Source: Cellulomonas alba (GTDB lineage Bacteria; Actinomycetota; Actinomycetes; Actinomycetales; Cellulomonadaceae). Taken from it: a stretch of DNA of 64,000 nucleotides. Positions 25,876-34,888 of the stretch are shown one piece after another. Numbering within the stretch: the first letter of the stretch is position 1; the number at the start of each line of letters is the position of its first letter. The translations under genes were made by a program, and so were the position numbers. Location: positions 2,459,461 to 2,523,460 of the forward strand of contig NZ_JAUCGQ010000001.1 of assembly GCF_030362835.1 (NCBI RefSeq), in the 5' to 3' direction. The notes beneath the pieces were generated by a model that saw only the letters and a list, made by a program, of their open reading frames with translations, was not told where the DNA came from and ran no database searches.

Positions 25876-26511
25876 TCAGCGCAGCCAGCGCCACTCCTTC
25901 GTCGTCGCGACCGCATCCACCCGCCGGTCGTGCGCCTCGCGCGGGAGCGGCCGCGTCGAGGCGTCGTACAGCTCCTCGGGATACACGAGCACGACCACCG
26001 GCACGTCGGAGCGCGCCTCGACCAGCGCCCGGTCGTACCAGCCGCCGCCCTGCCCGAGCCGGGTCCCGTCGGTGTCGACGGCGAGCGCCGGGGCGACGAT
26101 CACGTCGGCCTCGGCGATGGCCGCCGTCCCGAGGGTTGGACCGCCGGGCTCGGGTGGCCGACCGGGTGCGCGCTCCCGGAGGTCGTCCGGGCCGCGGTAC
26201 TCGGCCCAGTCGCGCTGGAGCCCGGACCCCAGCACGGGCAGCAGGACGCGCACGCCGCGCGCGGCGAGCCGCTCGAGCAGCGCGGCCGTGCCCGGCTCGC
26301 TGGGCCGCGACGCGTAGACGGACACGCAGCGCGCCGCCGCCACCACGGGCTCCTGCTCGACGACCTGCGCGAACGCGGCCGCACACTCCTCGCGCCGACG
26401 CTGCGAGCGCGCGTTGCGGGTGTCGCGGATCGAGCGTCGAAGACGCTCCTTGACCTCGTCGACCTCCGCGCCCTCGGACTGGTGCACGTAGGGCTGGGCG
26501 CCGTCGCTCAT
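25876..26511 (-). CDS. 5-formyltetrahydrofolate cyclo-ligase
   Basis: ATP-dependent cytoplasmic enzyme (211 aa) that turns 5-formyl-THF into 5,10-methenyl-THF. Motifs: KERLRRSIRDTRNARSQRRR (basic N-terminal helix), VSVYASRPSEPGT, VLLPVL, VIVAPALAVDTDGTRLGQGG followed by GWYDRAL (the ATP/folate site), and VLVYPEELYD. The ATG at 26511 has GAGGG upstream. It is divergent from galU across 115 bp, the same arrangement as Rv0992c/Rv0993. Confidence 0.93.
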   Translation of the reverse strand: MSDGAQPYVHQSEGAEVDEVKERLRRSIRDTRNARSQRRREECAAAFAQVVEQEPVVAAARCVSVYASRPSEPGTAALLERLAARGVRVLLPVLGSGLQRDWAEYRGPDDLRERAPGRPPEPGGPTLGTAAIAEADVIVAPALAVDTDGTRLGQGGGWYDRALVEARSDVPVVVLVYPEELYDASTRPLPREAHDRRVDAVATTKEWRWLR

Positions 26512-26614
26512 GCCCTCAGTGTCGCAAACGGACGGGCCGACCCGACGGTGAACCTCCGGCGGCGGGTCGATGACGAGTGACACGTTCCACAGGCCGGGCC
26601 TCGCGAACCGCCAC

Positions 26615-26620
26615 TAGCCT
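26615..26620 (+). promoter_or_regulatory. -10 box TAGCCT, leaderless start of galU
   Basis: TAGCCT, 6-nt gap, then the ATG at 26627, with no Shine-Dalgarno sequence. Confidence 0.45.
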
Positions 26621-26626
26621 CCGTTC

Positions 26627-27529
26627 ATGACGATCCACAAGGCAGTCATTCCCGCCGCGGGGCTCGGGACCAGGTTCCTCCCCGCCACGAAGTCGACTCC
26701 CAAGGAGATGCTTCCCGTCGTCGACAAGCCCGCGATCCAGTACGTGGTCGAAGAGGCTGTGCGCGCCGGGCTCGATGACGTCCTGCTGATCACCGGTCGC
26801 AGCAAGCGCACGCTCGCCGACCACTTCGACTCCGTCCCGGAGCTCGAGGCGGCGCTGGAGGCGAAGGGCGACCACCAGCGCCTCGCCCGCGTCCGCGAGT
26901 CGACCGACCTCGGTCACGTGCACTTCGTCCGCCAGGGCCAGCCCAAGGGCCTCGGCCACGCCGTGCTCCAGGCCAAGCACCACGTCGGCAAGGAGCCGTT
27001 CGCGGTCCTCCTCGGCGACGACCTGATCGACGAGCGCGACGAGCTGCTCGAGCCGATGATCGCGCTGCAGGAGCGCGTCGGCGGTTCGGTCATCGCCCTG
27101 CTCGAGGTGCCGGAGGACCAGATCTCGCTCTACGGGTGCGCCGCGGTGGAGCCCGTCGAGGGCGCGGAGAACCCGGACCAGGTCCGCGTCACCGCGCTCG
27201 TCGAGAAGCCGGCGGCCGCGGACGCGCCGAGCAACCTCGCGATCATCGGCCGGTACGTGCTCAGCCCCGCGGTGTTCGAGGTGCTCGAGAGCACGGAGCC
27301 CGGGCGCGGCGGCGAGATCCAGCTGACCGACGCGCTCGCCACGCTGGCCGACATGCCCGCCGAGCAGGGCGGCGGCGTGTACGGCGTCGTCTTCCGGGGG
27401 CGGCGCTACGACACGGGCGACCGGCTCGACTACCTGAAGGCCGTCGTCCGGGTGGCGGCCGACCGCGAGGACCTCGGCCCGGACTTCCGCGCCTGGCTCG
27501 CGGAGTTCGTCCCGACTCTCCGGGACTGA
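26627..27529 (+). CDS. galU: UTP-glucose-1-phosphate uridylyltransferase GalU
   Basis: 300 aa cytoplasmic nucleotidyltransferase making UDP-glucose for wall polysaccharides, glycolipids and trehalose. The N-terminal signature AGLGTRFLPATKSTPKEMLP (nucleotide binding) and VVDKPAIQYVVEEAV are intact. FAVLLGDDLID carries the metal-binding Asp, and EKPAAADAPSNLAIIGRYVL and RYDTGDRLDYLKAVV complete the GalU pattern. Length and domain order are normal. First gene of a same-strand series galU-glp/moeA-rimJ-glpR, with 45 bp to the next gene. Confidence 0.96.
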   Translation: MTIHKAVIPAAGLGTRFLPATKSTPKEMLPVVDKPAIQYVVEEAVRAGLDDVLLITGRSKRTLADHFDSVPELEAALEAKGDHQRLARVRESTDLGHVHFVRQGQPKGLGHAVLQAKHHVGKEPFAVLLGDDLIDERDELLEPMIALQERVGGSVIALLEVPEDQISLYGCAAVEPVEGAENPDQVRVTALVEKPAAADAPSNLAIIGRYVLSPAVFEVLESTEPGRGGEIQLTDALATLADMPAEQGGGVYGVVFRGRRYDTGDRLDYLKAVVRVAADREDLGPDFRAWLAEFVPTLRD

Positions 27530-27574
27530 CGGGGATGCCCGCGTGCCGGGTGCGGCGCGGGTGACAATGCGCGC

Positions 27575-28792
27575 ATGAGATCGGTGCAGGACCACTTGGC
27601 GGCCGTGCTCGCCGCCGTCGGGCCGGTCGCACCGCTCGACGTCGTGCTCCACGACGCGTCGGGCTGCATCCTCGCCGCGGACCTCGTCGCCCCGCGCGAC
27701 GTGCCCGCGCTGACGGTCGCCGCGCGCGACGGGTACGCGGTCGCGGCGCACGACACCGTCGACGCCCTGCGGTCGATCCCCGTCGCGCACGACGTGCGCC
27801 CCGGCGCGGGCGGCCCGCTCCGGCTCGTGCCCGGCCAGGCGGTGCGCGTCGCGTCCGGCGCGCCCTTGCCGCTCGGCGCGGACGCGGTCGTGCCGCTCGA
27901 GGAGACGGACCGCGGCGCGGCGCACGTGGCGCTGCAGCGGCCCGCGGTGGCGGGCCAGTTCGTGCGGCCCGCGGCGTCCGACGTGCGCGCGGGCGAGGTC
28001 GTGGTCGAGGCCGGAACCCGGCTCGGCGCGCGCCAGCTCGCGCTCGCCGCCGCGCTCGGCCGGTCCCGGCTGCGCGTGCACCCGCACCCGCGCGTCGTGC
28101 TGCTGTCGGTCGGTGACGAGCTCGTCGAGCCTGGCACGAACGCCGAGCAGGGCGCCGTCTTCGAGGCGAACGGGCACGCGCTCGAGGCGGCCGTGCGCGA
28201 CGCGGACGCGACGCCCGTGCGCGTCGCCGTGCTGCCCGACGACCGCGGCGGCCTGCGCGAGGCGCTCGAGGACCAGCTCGTCCGCGCCGACCTGATCGTG
28301 ACGACGGGCGGCCTGTCCGAGCTCGCGCACGACACCGTGAAGGACGTGCTCGCGCCGCTCGGCAGCGTGCGGCTCGACCAGGTGGCGATGACGCCCGGGC
28401 AGCGGCACGGGTTCGGCGTCGTGGGGGCCGAGCTCGGCGACCGCGCGGTCCCGATCTTCGCGCTGCAGGGCCACCCGGTGGCGGCGCAGGTCTCGTTCGA
28501 GGTGTTCGTCCGGCCCGCGCTGCGCGCGATGGCGGGCCACACCGAGCTGTACCGGCCGTCGGTCGCGGCGGAGACGACGCAGGGCTGGACGTCGCCCGCC
28601 GCGCTGCGCCAGTTCGTGCCGGCCATGGTGCTCGGCTCGCCCGAGGAGGGGTACCGCGCGACCCCGCTCGGCGACCCGAACGCGCCGACGGTCAACGCGC
28701 TCGCGCACGCCAACGCGCTCGCGGTCGTCGGCGAGCAGGACCGTTCCGTGCACCCGGGCCAGGTGGTGCACTGCCTGGTGCTGGAGGGCTGA
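27575..28792 (+). CDS. glp: MoeA/gephyrin-like protein (molybdopterin molybdotransferase or the divisome protein Glp)
   Basis: 405 aa with the four-domain MoeA layout: LAADLVAPRDVPALTVAARD, GYAVAA (domain I), PLGADAVVPLEET, GARQLALAAALGRSRLRVHP, the MoCF-fold domain with LLSVGDELVEPG and TTGGLSELAHDTVKDVLAPL, FALQGHPVAAQVSFEVFV, and the C-terminal beta domain. In Corynebacteriales the moeA copy at this locus (Rv0994 position) is Glp, a gephyrin-like protein that binds FtsZ and a membrane receptor GlpR. The same neighbours occur here (galU before, rimJ and a GlpR-type protein after) and no molybdenum-cofactor gene is nearby, favouring Glp. GACAAT lies 6 nt before the ATG. The catalytic role cannot be excluded. 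Confidence 0.85.
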   Translation: MRSVQDHLAAVLAAVGPVAPLDVVLHDASGCILAADLVAPRDVPALTVAARDGYAVAAHDTVDALRSIPVAHDVRPGAGGPLRLVPGQAVRVASGAPLPLGADAVVPLEETDRGAAHVALQRPAVAGQFVRPAASDVRAGEVVVEAGTRLGARQLALAAALGRSRLRVHPHPRVVLLSVGDELVEPGTNAEQGAVFEANGHALEAAVRDADATPVRVAVLPDDRGGLREALEDQLVRADLIVTTGGLSELAHDTVKDVLAPLGSVRLDQVAMTPGQRHGFGVVGAELGDRAVPIFALQGHPVAAQVSFEVFVRPALRAMAGHTELYRPSVAAETTQGWTSPAALRQFVPAMVLGSPEEGYRATPLGDPNAPTVNALAHANALAVVGEQDRSVHPGQVVHCLVLEG

Positions 28793-29397
28793 TGGCGGTC
28801 GGCTGGCCCGCGGTCCTCACCGACGGCGACGTGCGGCTGCGCCCGCTGCGCCGGCGGGACGAGTCGGCGTGGATGACCCTGCGGGCCCGGAACTCCGCGT
28901 GGCTCGAGCCGTGGGACGCGACCAGCCCGGTGCCCGTCACCGGGCCGCGGCCGTCGTTCCCGGGGTTCGTGCGGACGCTCGCGGCGCAGGCGCGCGCCGG
29001 GTCGGCGCTCCCGTTCGCGGTCGAGTACCGCGGCGAGCTCGTCGGCCAGCTGACGGTGTCGTCGATCATCCTCGGCTCGCTGCGCTCGGCCTCGATCGGT
29101 TACTGGGTCTCGGAGCACGTCGCCGGTCGCGGCGTCACGCCCACGGGTGTCGCGCTCGCCACCGACCACTGCTTCGGCGTGCTCGGGCTGCACCGCGTCG
29201 AGGTCAACATCCGGCCCGAGAACAAGCCGTCGCTGCGCGTCGTCGAGAAGCTCGGGTTCCGCGACGAGGGCCTGCGTCTGCGGCTGCTGCACATCCAGGA
29301 CCGGTGGTGCGACCACCGGAGCTTCGCGCTGACCGTCGAGGACGTGCCGGAGGGTCTGCTCGCGCGGTGGCACGCCTCACGGGCCCAGCGGGCCTGA
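28792..29397 (+). CDS. rimJ: GNAT acetyltransferase, RimJ/RimL type
   Basis: 201 aa. The ATG overlaps the previous stop as TGATG, so it is translationally coupled to the MoeA/Glp gene. The fold is that of ribosomal-protein N-terminal acetyltransferases: LTDGDVRLRPLRRRDESAWM, SIGYWVSEHVAGRGVTPTGV (acetyl-CoA motif A), LGLHRVEVNIRPENKPSLRV and LGFRDEGLRLRLLHIQDRW. The family acetylates N-terminal Ala/Ser of proteins or small substrates. The true target is unknown. Position corresponds to Rv0995. Confidence 0.9.
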   Translation: MAVGWPAVLTDGDVRLRPLRRRDESAWMTLRARNSAWLEPWDATSPVPVTGPRPSFPGFVRTLAAQARAGSALPFAVEYRGELVGQLTVSSIILGSLRSASIGYWVSEHVAGRGVTPTGVALATDHCFGVLGLHRVEVNIRPENKPSLRVVEKLGFRDEGLRLRLLHIQDRWCDHRSFALTVEDVPEGLLARWHASRAQRA

Positions 29398-29491
29398 CGC
29401 CGACGGGACGCACCGGGGCCGCCCGGGTGGCGCGTCCGCCCGCCGGCACCGACACGCCGGGCGCGTCCACGATCGCCCGCGGGGCCGCCCC

Positions 29492-29497
29492 TACCGT
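29492..29497 (+). promoter_or_regulatory. -10 box TACCGT, leaderless start of glpR-like gene
   Basis: TACCGT, 6-nt gap, GTG at 29504. This gives the membrane-protein gene its own promoter after rimJ. Confidence 0.4.
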
Positions 29498-29503
29498 CGG
29501 TGC

Positions 29504-30712
29504 GTGAACGATCTCGCAGGACCGGTGGCGCTCGCGCTCGTCGGCCTGTGGGTGGCCTATCTGGTGCCGCACAAGCTGCGGCACCGACAGCAGCTGCTGG
29601 AGTCGCGGACCGAGGACCGCTACTCCGAGGCGCTGCGCGTGGTCGCCGTGAGCGACCGGCCCGGCCGGGCCCACCGGCTGGAACGGGCGTCGCGGACCGC
29701 GTCGGCGTCCGCGGAGTGCGCGCCGGCCGAGGCGCGGACCCGCCAGCTGCTGACCCCGGGCAGAGGGGTGCCGGTGCGACCCGCCGGCACCGCGACAGGA
29801 GGCACCACCGTGGACCGACCGCTCGGCACCCAGGACCGTCTCTCCGCCGAGGCCGTGCGCCGCCGGGCGCAGGCGCACGCCGCGAGGGCCGCCGCCGTGG
29901 CGCGCCGTCGTGGCGCCGCGCGCCGCCGCGCGCTGCTCGCCGGGGTGCTGCTCGTCGCGACCGTCGCCGCGTGGGGGGTCGTCGGCGTCGTGACCACCGT
30001 CTCGTGGCTCGTCGCCGCGGTGCCGACCGTGCTGCTCGGCTCGGTGCTCGTGCTCGGCCGCCGCGCCTCGCGCTCCTGGGCCGCGGCCGACGCGGAGTGG
30101 GCGAAGCGGCTCGAGCAGGAGCGCCGCGAGTCGTTCGCGCCGCCGGTGACGGCTTCGCGCGGAACCCCCGCGGTGGCGCCGGCGAACCGGACGGCAGCGC
30201 CGGCGAAGGCGCGGCCCGACGCAGCCCGTGAGGTCGCGCCCGCGCCGTCGGCGCGGACGGCCGTCCCGCTGGTCACCGGCCGCGCGGTCCACCCGTCGGA
30301 GGCGGAGACGCAGCTGTTCGAGCGGATCGTCGAGGACCGCGGCGAGGGCGAGGCGCCCGCACGACACTCGACCGGTGCGACACCCGTCGTCCGCCGTTCG
30401 GCCCCCCTGGACGACGCGGTCGCAGCCGCCGACGCCGGTGCGGCGCGCGACGACGACGAGGCCTGGTCGCCCGTCCCCGTGCCGCGCCCGACCTACACGA
30501 TGAAGCCCGCGGCACCGCGCCGTGAGCCCGCGCCGCTCGGCGAGGTGGAGGGCTCGACGGCCGCCCGCGCCGCCGAGGCCGTGCCCGCCGCGGCCGACAT
30601 CGTCGGGGTGCCGGGCGCCGAGCAGCACGCCGCCGTGGAGCCGCCCGCCGCCACCACCGGCAGCATCGACCTCGACGCGGTGCTGGCGAAGCGCCGCGCC
30701 TCGGGCCAGTGA
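29504..30712 (+). CDS. GlpR-type membrane protein (Rv0996-like)
   Basis: 402 aa. A first TM segment starts almost at the N-terminus (GPVALALVGLWVAYLVPHKL), followed by a basic and polar loop (~25-140), two close TM helices (~143-187, LLAGVLLVATVAAWGVVGVV and VAAVPTVLLGSVLVLG), and a long disordered Ala/Pro/Glu-rich cytoplasmic tail ending SIDLDAVLAKRRASGQ. Topology and position (after moeA/glp and rimJ) match Rv0996, whose corynebacterial homologue GlpR is the membrane receptor that recruits the gephyrin-like Glp to FtsZ. Sequence is poorly conserved, so assignment rests on synteny and topology. Confidence 0.7.
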   Translation: MNDLAGPVALALVGLWVAYLVPHKLRHRQQLLESRTEDRYSEALRVVAVSDRPGRAHRLERASRTASASAECAPAEARTRQLLTPGRGVPVRPAGTATGGTTVDRPLGTQDRLSAEAVRRRAQAHAARAAAVARRRGAARRRALLAGVLLVATVAAWGVVGVVTTVSWLVAAVPTVLLGSVLVLGRRASRSWAAADAEWAKRLEQERRESFAPPVTASRGTPAVAPANRTAAPAKARPDAAREVAPAPSARTAVPLVTGRAVHPSEAETQLFERIVEDRGEGEAPARHSTGATPVVRRSAPLDDAVAAADAGAARDDDEAWSPVPVPRPTYTMKPAAPRREPAPLGEVEGSTAARAAEAVPAAADIVGVPGAEQHAAVEPPAATTGSIDLDAVLAKRRASGQ

Positions 30713-30797
30713 CCGGGCGCCGTCTGGCGTGCACGGCTGCGGGGCCGGCCGATTTCGTGATGGGCCCACCCGTGGTGCTAATCTGTAGCCCGCTCGC

Positions 30798-30872
<75 letters not shown>

Positions 30873-30875
30873 CGA

Positions 30876-30910
30876 GAGAGGCCCCACACCCTCACGGTGA
30901 GGGGCCTCTC
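30876..30910. terminator. Terminator hairpin after tRNA-Ala
   Basis: GAGAGGCCCC pairs with GGGGCCTCTC (10 bp), six bases after the tRNA end. The loop holds a second small pairing (CACC/GGTG). Confidence 0.85.
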
Positions 30911-30991
30911 GTCGTTCGCGGGCGGGAGCGGCGCGAACCGGGCGCCCCCCGTGCGGCCGCGGAACCGCCGCACGTGGGGGAGCTGGGACGG

Positions 30992-31020
30992 TTGTCGCGG
31001 CGCGGGCCGGATCGTAGCCT
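30992..31020 (+). promoter_or_regulatory. Promoter of the first LAL regulator (leaderless)
   Basis: TTGTCG (30992-30997), 17-bp spacer, TAGCCT (31015-31020), then 7 nt to a GTG at 31028. The spacing fits a start site on the GTG. Confidence 0.5.
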
Positions 31021-31027
31021 CGTGAGC

Positions 31028-33295
31028 GTGTCTCGGACGGCCGAGGACCGCCGCCAGGGTGCACGCGACCCCGTCGTGCGACGCGACGCCCGCGGCGCCG
31101 GTCCCGTACCCCGTCGCGACGCCGCGGGCGCGCCGCACCTCAGGCGCGGCACGGTCGACCGGACGGCGCTGGTCGGGGCGCTGATGAGCGCGCCCGCCTC
31201 CGTGGTCACGATCGTCGCGCCGCCCGGCTACGGGAAGACCACCGTGCTCGTGCAGTGGGCCACGCGCGCAGGGCAGCCCGTCGCATGGGTCTCGTGCGAC
31301 CTCGTGGGGCAGGACCCCGCGTCGCTCTGGTCCGCGATGGTCGGCGCGCTGGGACGGTTCGCGCCACCCGGGTGGGCCGCTCCCGACCTCCTCGCCCGGA
31401 CCGGCGGCGACGTCGCATCGGTGCCGGCGCTGGTCTCGGCGCTCGCCGAGCTCGACGACGGCGTGATGCTCGTGCTCGACCACGCCGAGGCGATCACGGG
31501 GCCCGAGTGCTGGGCCAGCCTCGCCGAGCTCGCGCTGCGGCTCCCGGCGGGGTGGCGGGTCGCGTTCGCATCGCGCGACCGGCTGCCGCTCCCGCTGTCG
31601 CGCCTGCGCATGGGCGGCGAGCTGCTCGAGCTCGGCATCGCCGAGCTCGCCCTCACCACGGCAGAGGCGCGCGAGCTCGTCGCCAACGCCGGCGTGGAGC
31701 TCGACGACGACCGGGCCGCGGAGCTCGTCCGCGAGACCGAGGGCTGGCCGGCCGGCGTGTACCTCGCGTCGCTCGCCCTGGGCGCGGGCGAGCCCGCCTC
31801 GGGTTCGACGTTCACCGGTGACGACCGGCTGATGCGCGAGTACCTGCGGGCCGAGCTGCTGCCTCGGATGTCGGCACGTGAGCGCGACTTCCTCATGCGC
31901 ACGTCCGTCCTCGAGCGGCTCTCCGGCCCGTCGTGCGACGCGGTCCTCGAGACGACGGGCTCAGCAGACACCCTCGAGGCGCTCGAGTCGCGCAACCTGC
32001 TCGTCGTCCCGCTCGACCGGCGGGGCGAGTGGTACCGGTGCCACCACCTGCTGCGCGACCTGATGCAGAGCGAGCTCCGCCACGCGGACGCGGGCGTCGA
32101 GCTCGCGCTGCACCGCCGCGCAGAGGCGTGGTTCGCGGCGCACGACCAGCCCGGCCCCGCCATCGCGCACGCCCAGGCCGCGGGCGACGCCGACCGGGCC
32201 GCGGTGCTCGTGCTCGAGGCGATGCAGCCGACCTGGGCGAGCGGCCGGATCGAGACCGTCCGCGGCTGGCTCGAGTGGCTCTCCCGGCACCCGCCCACCG
32301 AGCTCTACCCCGCGATCGCGGCGCACGGTGCGCTGATCTTCGCGCTGCTCGGCAGCTCCGGCGAGGCCGAGCGGTGGATCGCCGCGGCCGAGAGCATGCC
32401 GGCCACCGGTGTGCTGCCCGACGGCAGCTCCCAGGCGGCCACGCTGGCGTACATGCGCGCGAACCTGGCGCGCGAGGGTCTCGTCGGCATCGAGCGCGAC
32501 GTCGCGCTCGCCCTCGGCGGCCTCGCGCCCGAGAGCCCGTACCGCGCCACGATGCTGCACTCCGCGGGGCTCGTCCACCTGCTCGGCGGCGAGCTCGCGG
32601 CGGCCGAGACGGACTTCGGTGACGCCGTGGCTCTCGCGGGCGCCGCGGGCGCGCAGCCCCTCGTCGCGCTGGGGCACGCCGAGCAGCACCTCGTGGCGCG
32701 CGGGCTGCGGGACCGTACGGCGGCCGACATGCACCTCGAGGCCGCTCTGGTCGCGGTGGAGGAGGCGCGGCTCGACCACTTCTGGACCAGCGCGCTCGTG
32801 CTCGCCGCCGCCTCGCGCGCGGCCGCGGCCGCCGGGCGCGTGCCGGAGGCCCGGGCGCTCGCGCGCCGGGCCGCGCGGCTGCGGCCGCTGCTCACGCACG
32901 TGCTGCCGGTCGTCTCGGTGCAGGCGTTGCTCGAGCTCGCGCACGCGTCGCTGGACCTCGTCGACCCCGCGGGCGCGCGCGCGTCGCTCGACCAGGCGCG
33001 GCGGATCCTGGTGCGCCGCCCGGGGCTGGGCCGCCTGCGCGACGACGCGGCCGAGCTCGCGGCGCGCCTCGGCCGGATCACCCAGGCGGACGCGGCGGGC
33101 TTCACCTCGCTCACGGCGGCGGAGCTGCGCCTGGTGCCCCTCATGTCGACGCACCTGTCGTTCCCGCAGATCGCCGAACAGCTCCACGTCTCGCGGCACA
33201 CGGTGAAGACGCAGGTGACCGCGGTCTACCGCAAGCTCGGCGTCTCGTCGCGCCGCGACGCCGTGGACCGGATCGAGGCGCTCGGCATCGCCTGA
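31028..33295 (+). CDS. LAL-type (MalT-like) LuxR family transcriptional regulator
   Basis: 755 aa from the promoter-adjacent GTG at 31028; GTG 31022 is an alternative. An N-terminal STAND-type NTPase begins with Walker A IVAPPGYGKTTVLVQW and continues with VMLVLDHAEAI (Walker B). A helical sensor region with TPR-like repeats follows (~300-690), and the C-terminal LuxR HTH has SFPQIAEQLHVSRHTVKTQV and VYRKLGVSSRRDAV. This architecture binds a small inducer and ATP, oligomerises and activates transcription. The target is probably the adjacent oxidoreductases or its own promoter (inference). It converges on the GMC oxidoreductase gene across 19 bp. Confidence 0.9.
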   Translation: MSRTAEDRRQGARDPVVRRDARGAGPVPRRDAAGAPHLRRGTVDRTALVGALMSAPASVVTIVAPPGYGKTTVLVQWATRAGQPVAWVSCDLVGQDPASLWSAMVGALGRFAPPGWAAPDLLARTGGDVASVPALVSALAELDDGVMLVLDHAEAITGPECWASLAELALRLPAGWRVAFASRDRLPLPLSRLRMGGELLELGIAELALTTAEARELVANAGVELDDDRAAELVRETEGWPAGVYLASLALGAGEPASGSTFTGDDRLMREYLRAELLPRMSARERDFLMRTSVLERLSGPSCDAVLETTGSADTLEALESRNLLVVPLDRRGEWYRCHHLLRDLMQSELRHADAGVELALHRRAEAWFAAHDQPGPAIAHAQAAGDADRAAVLVLEAMQPTWASGRIETVRGWLEWLSRHPPTELYPAIAAHGALIFALLGSSGEAERWIAAAESMPATGVLPDGSSQAATLAYMRANLAREGLVGIERDVALALGGLAPESPYRATMLHSAGLVHLLGGELAAAETDFGDAVALAGAAGAQPLVALGHAEQHLVARGLRDRTAADMHLEAALVAVEEARLDHFWTSALVLAAASRAAAAAGRVPEARALARRAARLRPLLTHVLPVVSVQALLELAHASLDLVDPAGARASLDQARRILVRRPGLGRLRDDAAELAARLGRITQADAAGFTSLTAAELRLVPLMSTHLSFPQIAEQLHVSRHTVKTQVTAVYRKLGVSSRRDAVDRIEALGIA

Positions 33296-33314
33296 GGCCC
33301 CGGGCCGGCCCGGC

Positions 33315-34865
33315 TCAGCCGAGGCGTGCCAGCAGGTGGTCGCCCACCCGCAGGGCGTTCGCCATCACGGTCAGCGCCGGGTTCACCGCTCCGATGCTGG
33401 GGAAGAAGCTCGCGTCGACCACGTAGAGGTTGTCGAGCTCGTGGGCCTTGCAGTCGGTGTCCAGCACCGACGTCGTGGCGTCGCTGCCGAACCTCACCGT
33501 GCCGGCCTGGTGCGCGCAGCCCCCGACCGGGATGTCGTTCTTCATGTAGATGTCGCGCGGCACGAGGTGGCCGGGGTGCATACCGAGGTGGTCGAGCCGC
33601 CTCGTCACGCGGTGGTAGAGCTGCTCGAGGGGCTCGAGGTTGTTCGGCGTGTACGTCAGCACGACGTCGCCGTCCTTCGACAGCGTGACGCGGTTCTCGG
33701 GCCGAGGCAGGTCCTCGGTGGAGAGCCAGAAGTCGACCGCGTGCGCAGCGACCTCGTCGAGCGCGAACATCGGCGCGAGGGCCGCGATGCGCTTCTCGCC
33801 GCGGTACATGGGTGCGGACGACTTGCCCACCATCTGCACGTTCCCCATCGGGAACGCGAAGTCGTCGTCGCCGAAGTAGTAGTCGTTGAGGCCGAGCGTC
33901 TTCTGGAACCTCGTGTCGTTCCGCTCCTTCGAGACGGCCAGGAACGCGCGGCTGTTGTGGAAGCAGTAGTTCCGCCCGACCTGGTCGGAGCCGTTCGCGA
34001 GCCCGTTCGGGTGCCGGTCGTTGGCGCTCGCCAGCAGCAGCTTCGCGGAGTTGGCGGCGCCCGCCGACACCACCACCACCGACGCGGCGAACCGCTGCTC
34101 GGACCCGTCGACGACGGCGACCACCGAGGTCACGCTCCGGCCCGACGGGTCGGTCTCGAGCCGGCGCACCTCGGCGCCGCGGAGCAGCGTGACGTTGTCG
34201 TGCGCGAGCGCCGGGCGGACCGCGACGACGTCGGCGTCGGACTTGGCGCGGACCAGGCACGGGAAGCCGTCGCACGTTCCGCACCGGATGCACGCGCTCG
34301 CGTCGCGGTCGGTCTCGTCGAGCATGACGCCGCACGGTGCGTGGAACGGGTGGAGGCCGACCTTCGCGAGGTCGTCGAAGAGCTGCTGGATCCGGGGCTC
34401 GTGCGAGACCGGTGGGTACGGGTACGGCGCGGTGCTGGGCGGCTCGGAGGGGTCCTCGCCGCGCGCGCCGTGCACCTGGTAGAGCCGCTCGGCCTCGAGG
34501 TAGTACGGCTCGAAGACGTCGTACCCCACCGGCCACGCGGGCGAGATGCCGTCGCTGTGCTGGAGCTCGCCGAAGTCCTTCTCGCGCAGCCGGTAGAGGG
34601 CGGCGCCGTAGAACTTGGTGGCCCCGCCGACGTAGTAGTGGACCTGCGGCTGGAACGGCCTGCCGTTCGCGTCGTACCAGGTGTCGGCCGAGACGTACCG
34701 GTTCTCGACGAACACGGCGTTCGCGTCCCAGTTCTCCGGCTCGCGCGGCAGCCAGTCGCCCCGCTCGAGGATCAGGACCCGCTTGCCCGACGGCGCGAGC
34801 CGGTGCGCGAGCGTCCCGCCGCCCGCGCCGGATCCCACGATGATGACGTCGTACTCGTCGGCCAT
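33315..34865 (-). CDS. GMC-family FAD-dependent oxidoreductase
   Basis: 516 aa from the ATG at 34865, with GGAGGAG 7 nt upstream. An N-terminal FAD-binding Rossmann motif (VIIVGSGAGGGTLAHRLA), the GMC signature region (HYYVGGATKFYGAALYRL) and the C-terminal GMC domain (GGCAHQAGTVRFG, NLYVVDASFFPSIGAVNPAL, TVMANALRV) are present, with His and Asn at the active-site end. A cysteine cluster CIRCGTCDGFPC (~200) resembles that in sugar-dehydrogenase-type GMC proteins. The family oxidises alcohols, sugars or sterols; the substrate is unknown. The next upstream gene, an NADH dehydrogenase, ends 23 bp away, so both may be one transcript feeding electrons to quinone. Confidence 0.9.
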   Translation of the reverse strand: MADEYDVIIVGSGAGGGTLAHRLAPSGKRVLILERGDWLPREPENWDANAVFVENRYVSADTWYDANGRPFQPQVHYYVGGATKFYGAALYRLREKDFGELQHSDGISPAWPVGYDVFEPYYLEAERLYQVHGARGEDPSEPPSTAPYPYPPVSHEPRIQQLFDDLAKVGLHPFHAPCGVMLDETDRDASACIRCGTCDGFPCLVRAKSDADVVAVRPALAHDNVTLLRGAEVRRLETDPSGRSVTSVVAVVDGSEQRFAASVVVVSAGAANSAKLLLASANDRHPNGLANGSDQVGRNYCFHNSRAFLAVSKERNDTRFQKTLGLNDYYFGDDDFAFPMGNVQMVGKSSAPMYRGEKRIAALAPMFALDEVAAHAVDFWLSTEDLPRPENRVTLSKDGDVVLTYTPNNLEPLEQLYHRVTRRLDHLGMHPGHLVPRDIYMKNDIPVGGCAHQAGTVRFGSDATTSVLDTDCKAHELDNLYVVDASFFPSIGAVNPALTVMANALRVGDHLLARLG

Positions 34866-34888
34866 GGCTGGCTCCTCCGCCTCGCAGG

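Noticed and set aside
33300..33313. CCGGGCCGGCCCGG palindrome as terminator between LAL regulator and GMC gene
   Set aside because: Has no loop and no T tract; it may be chance GC palindrome, so not listed as a feature.
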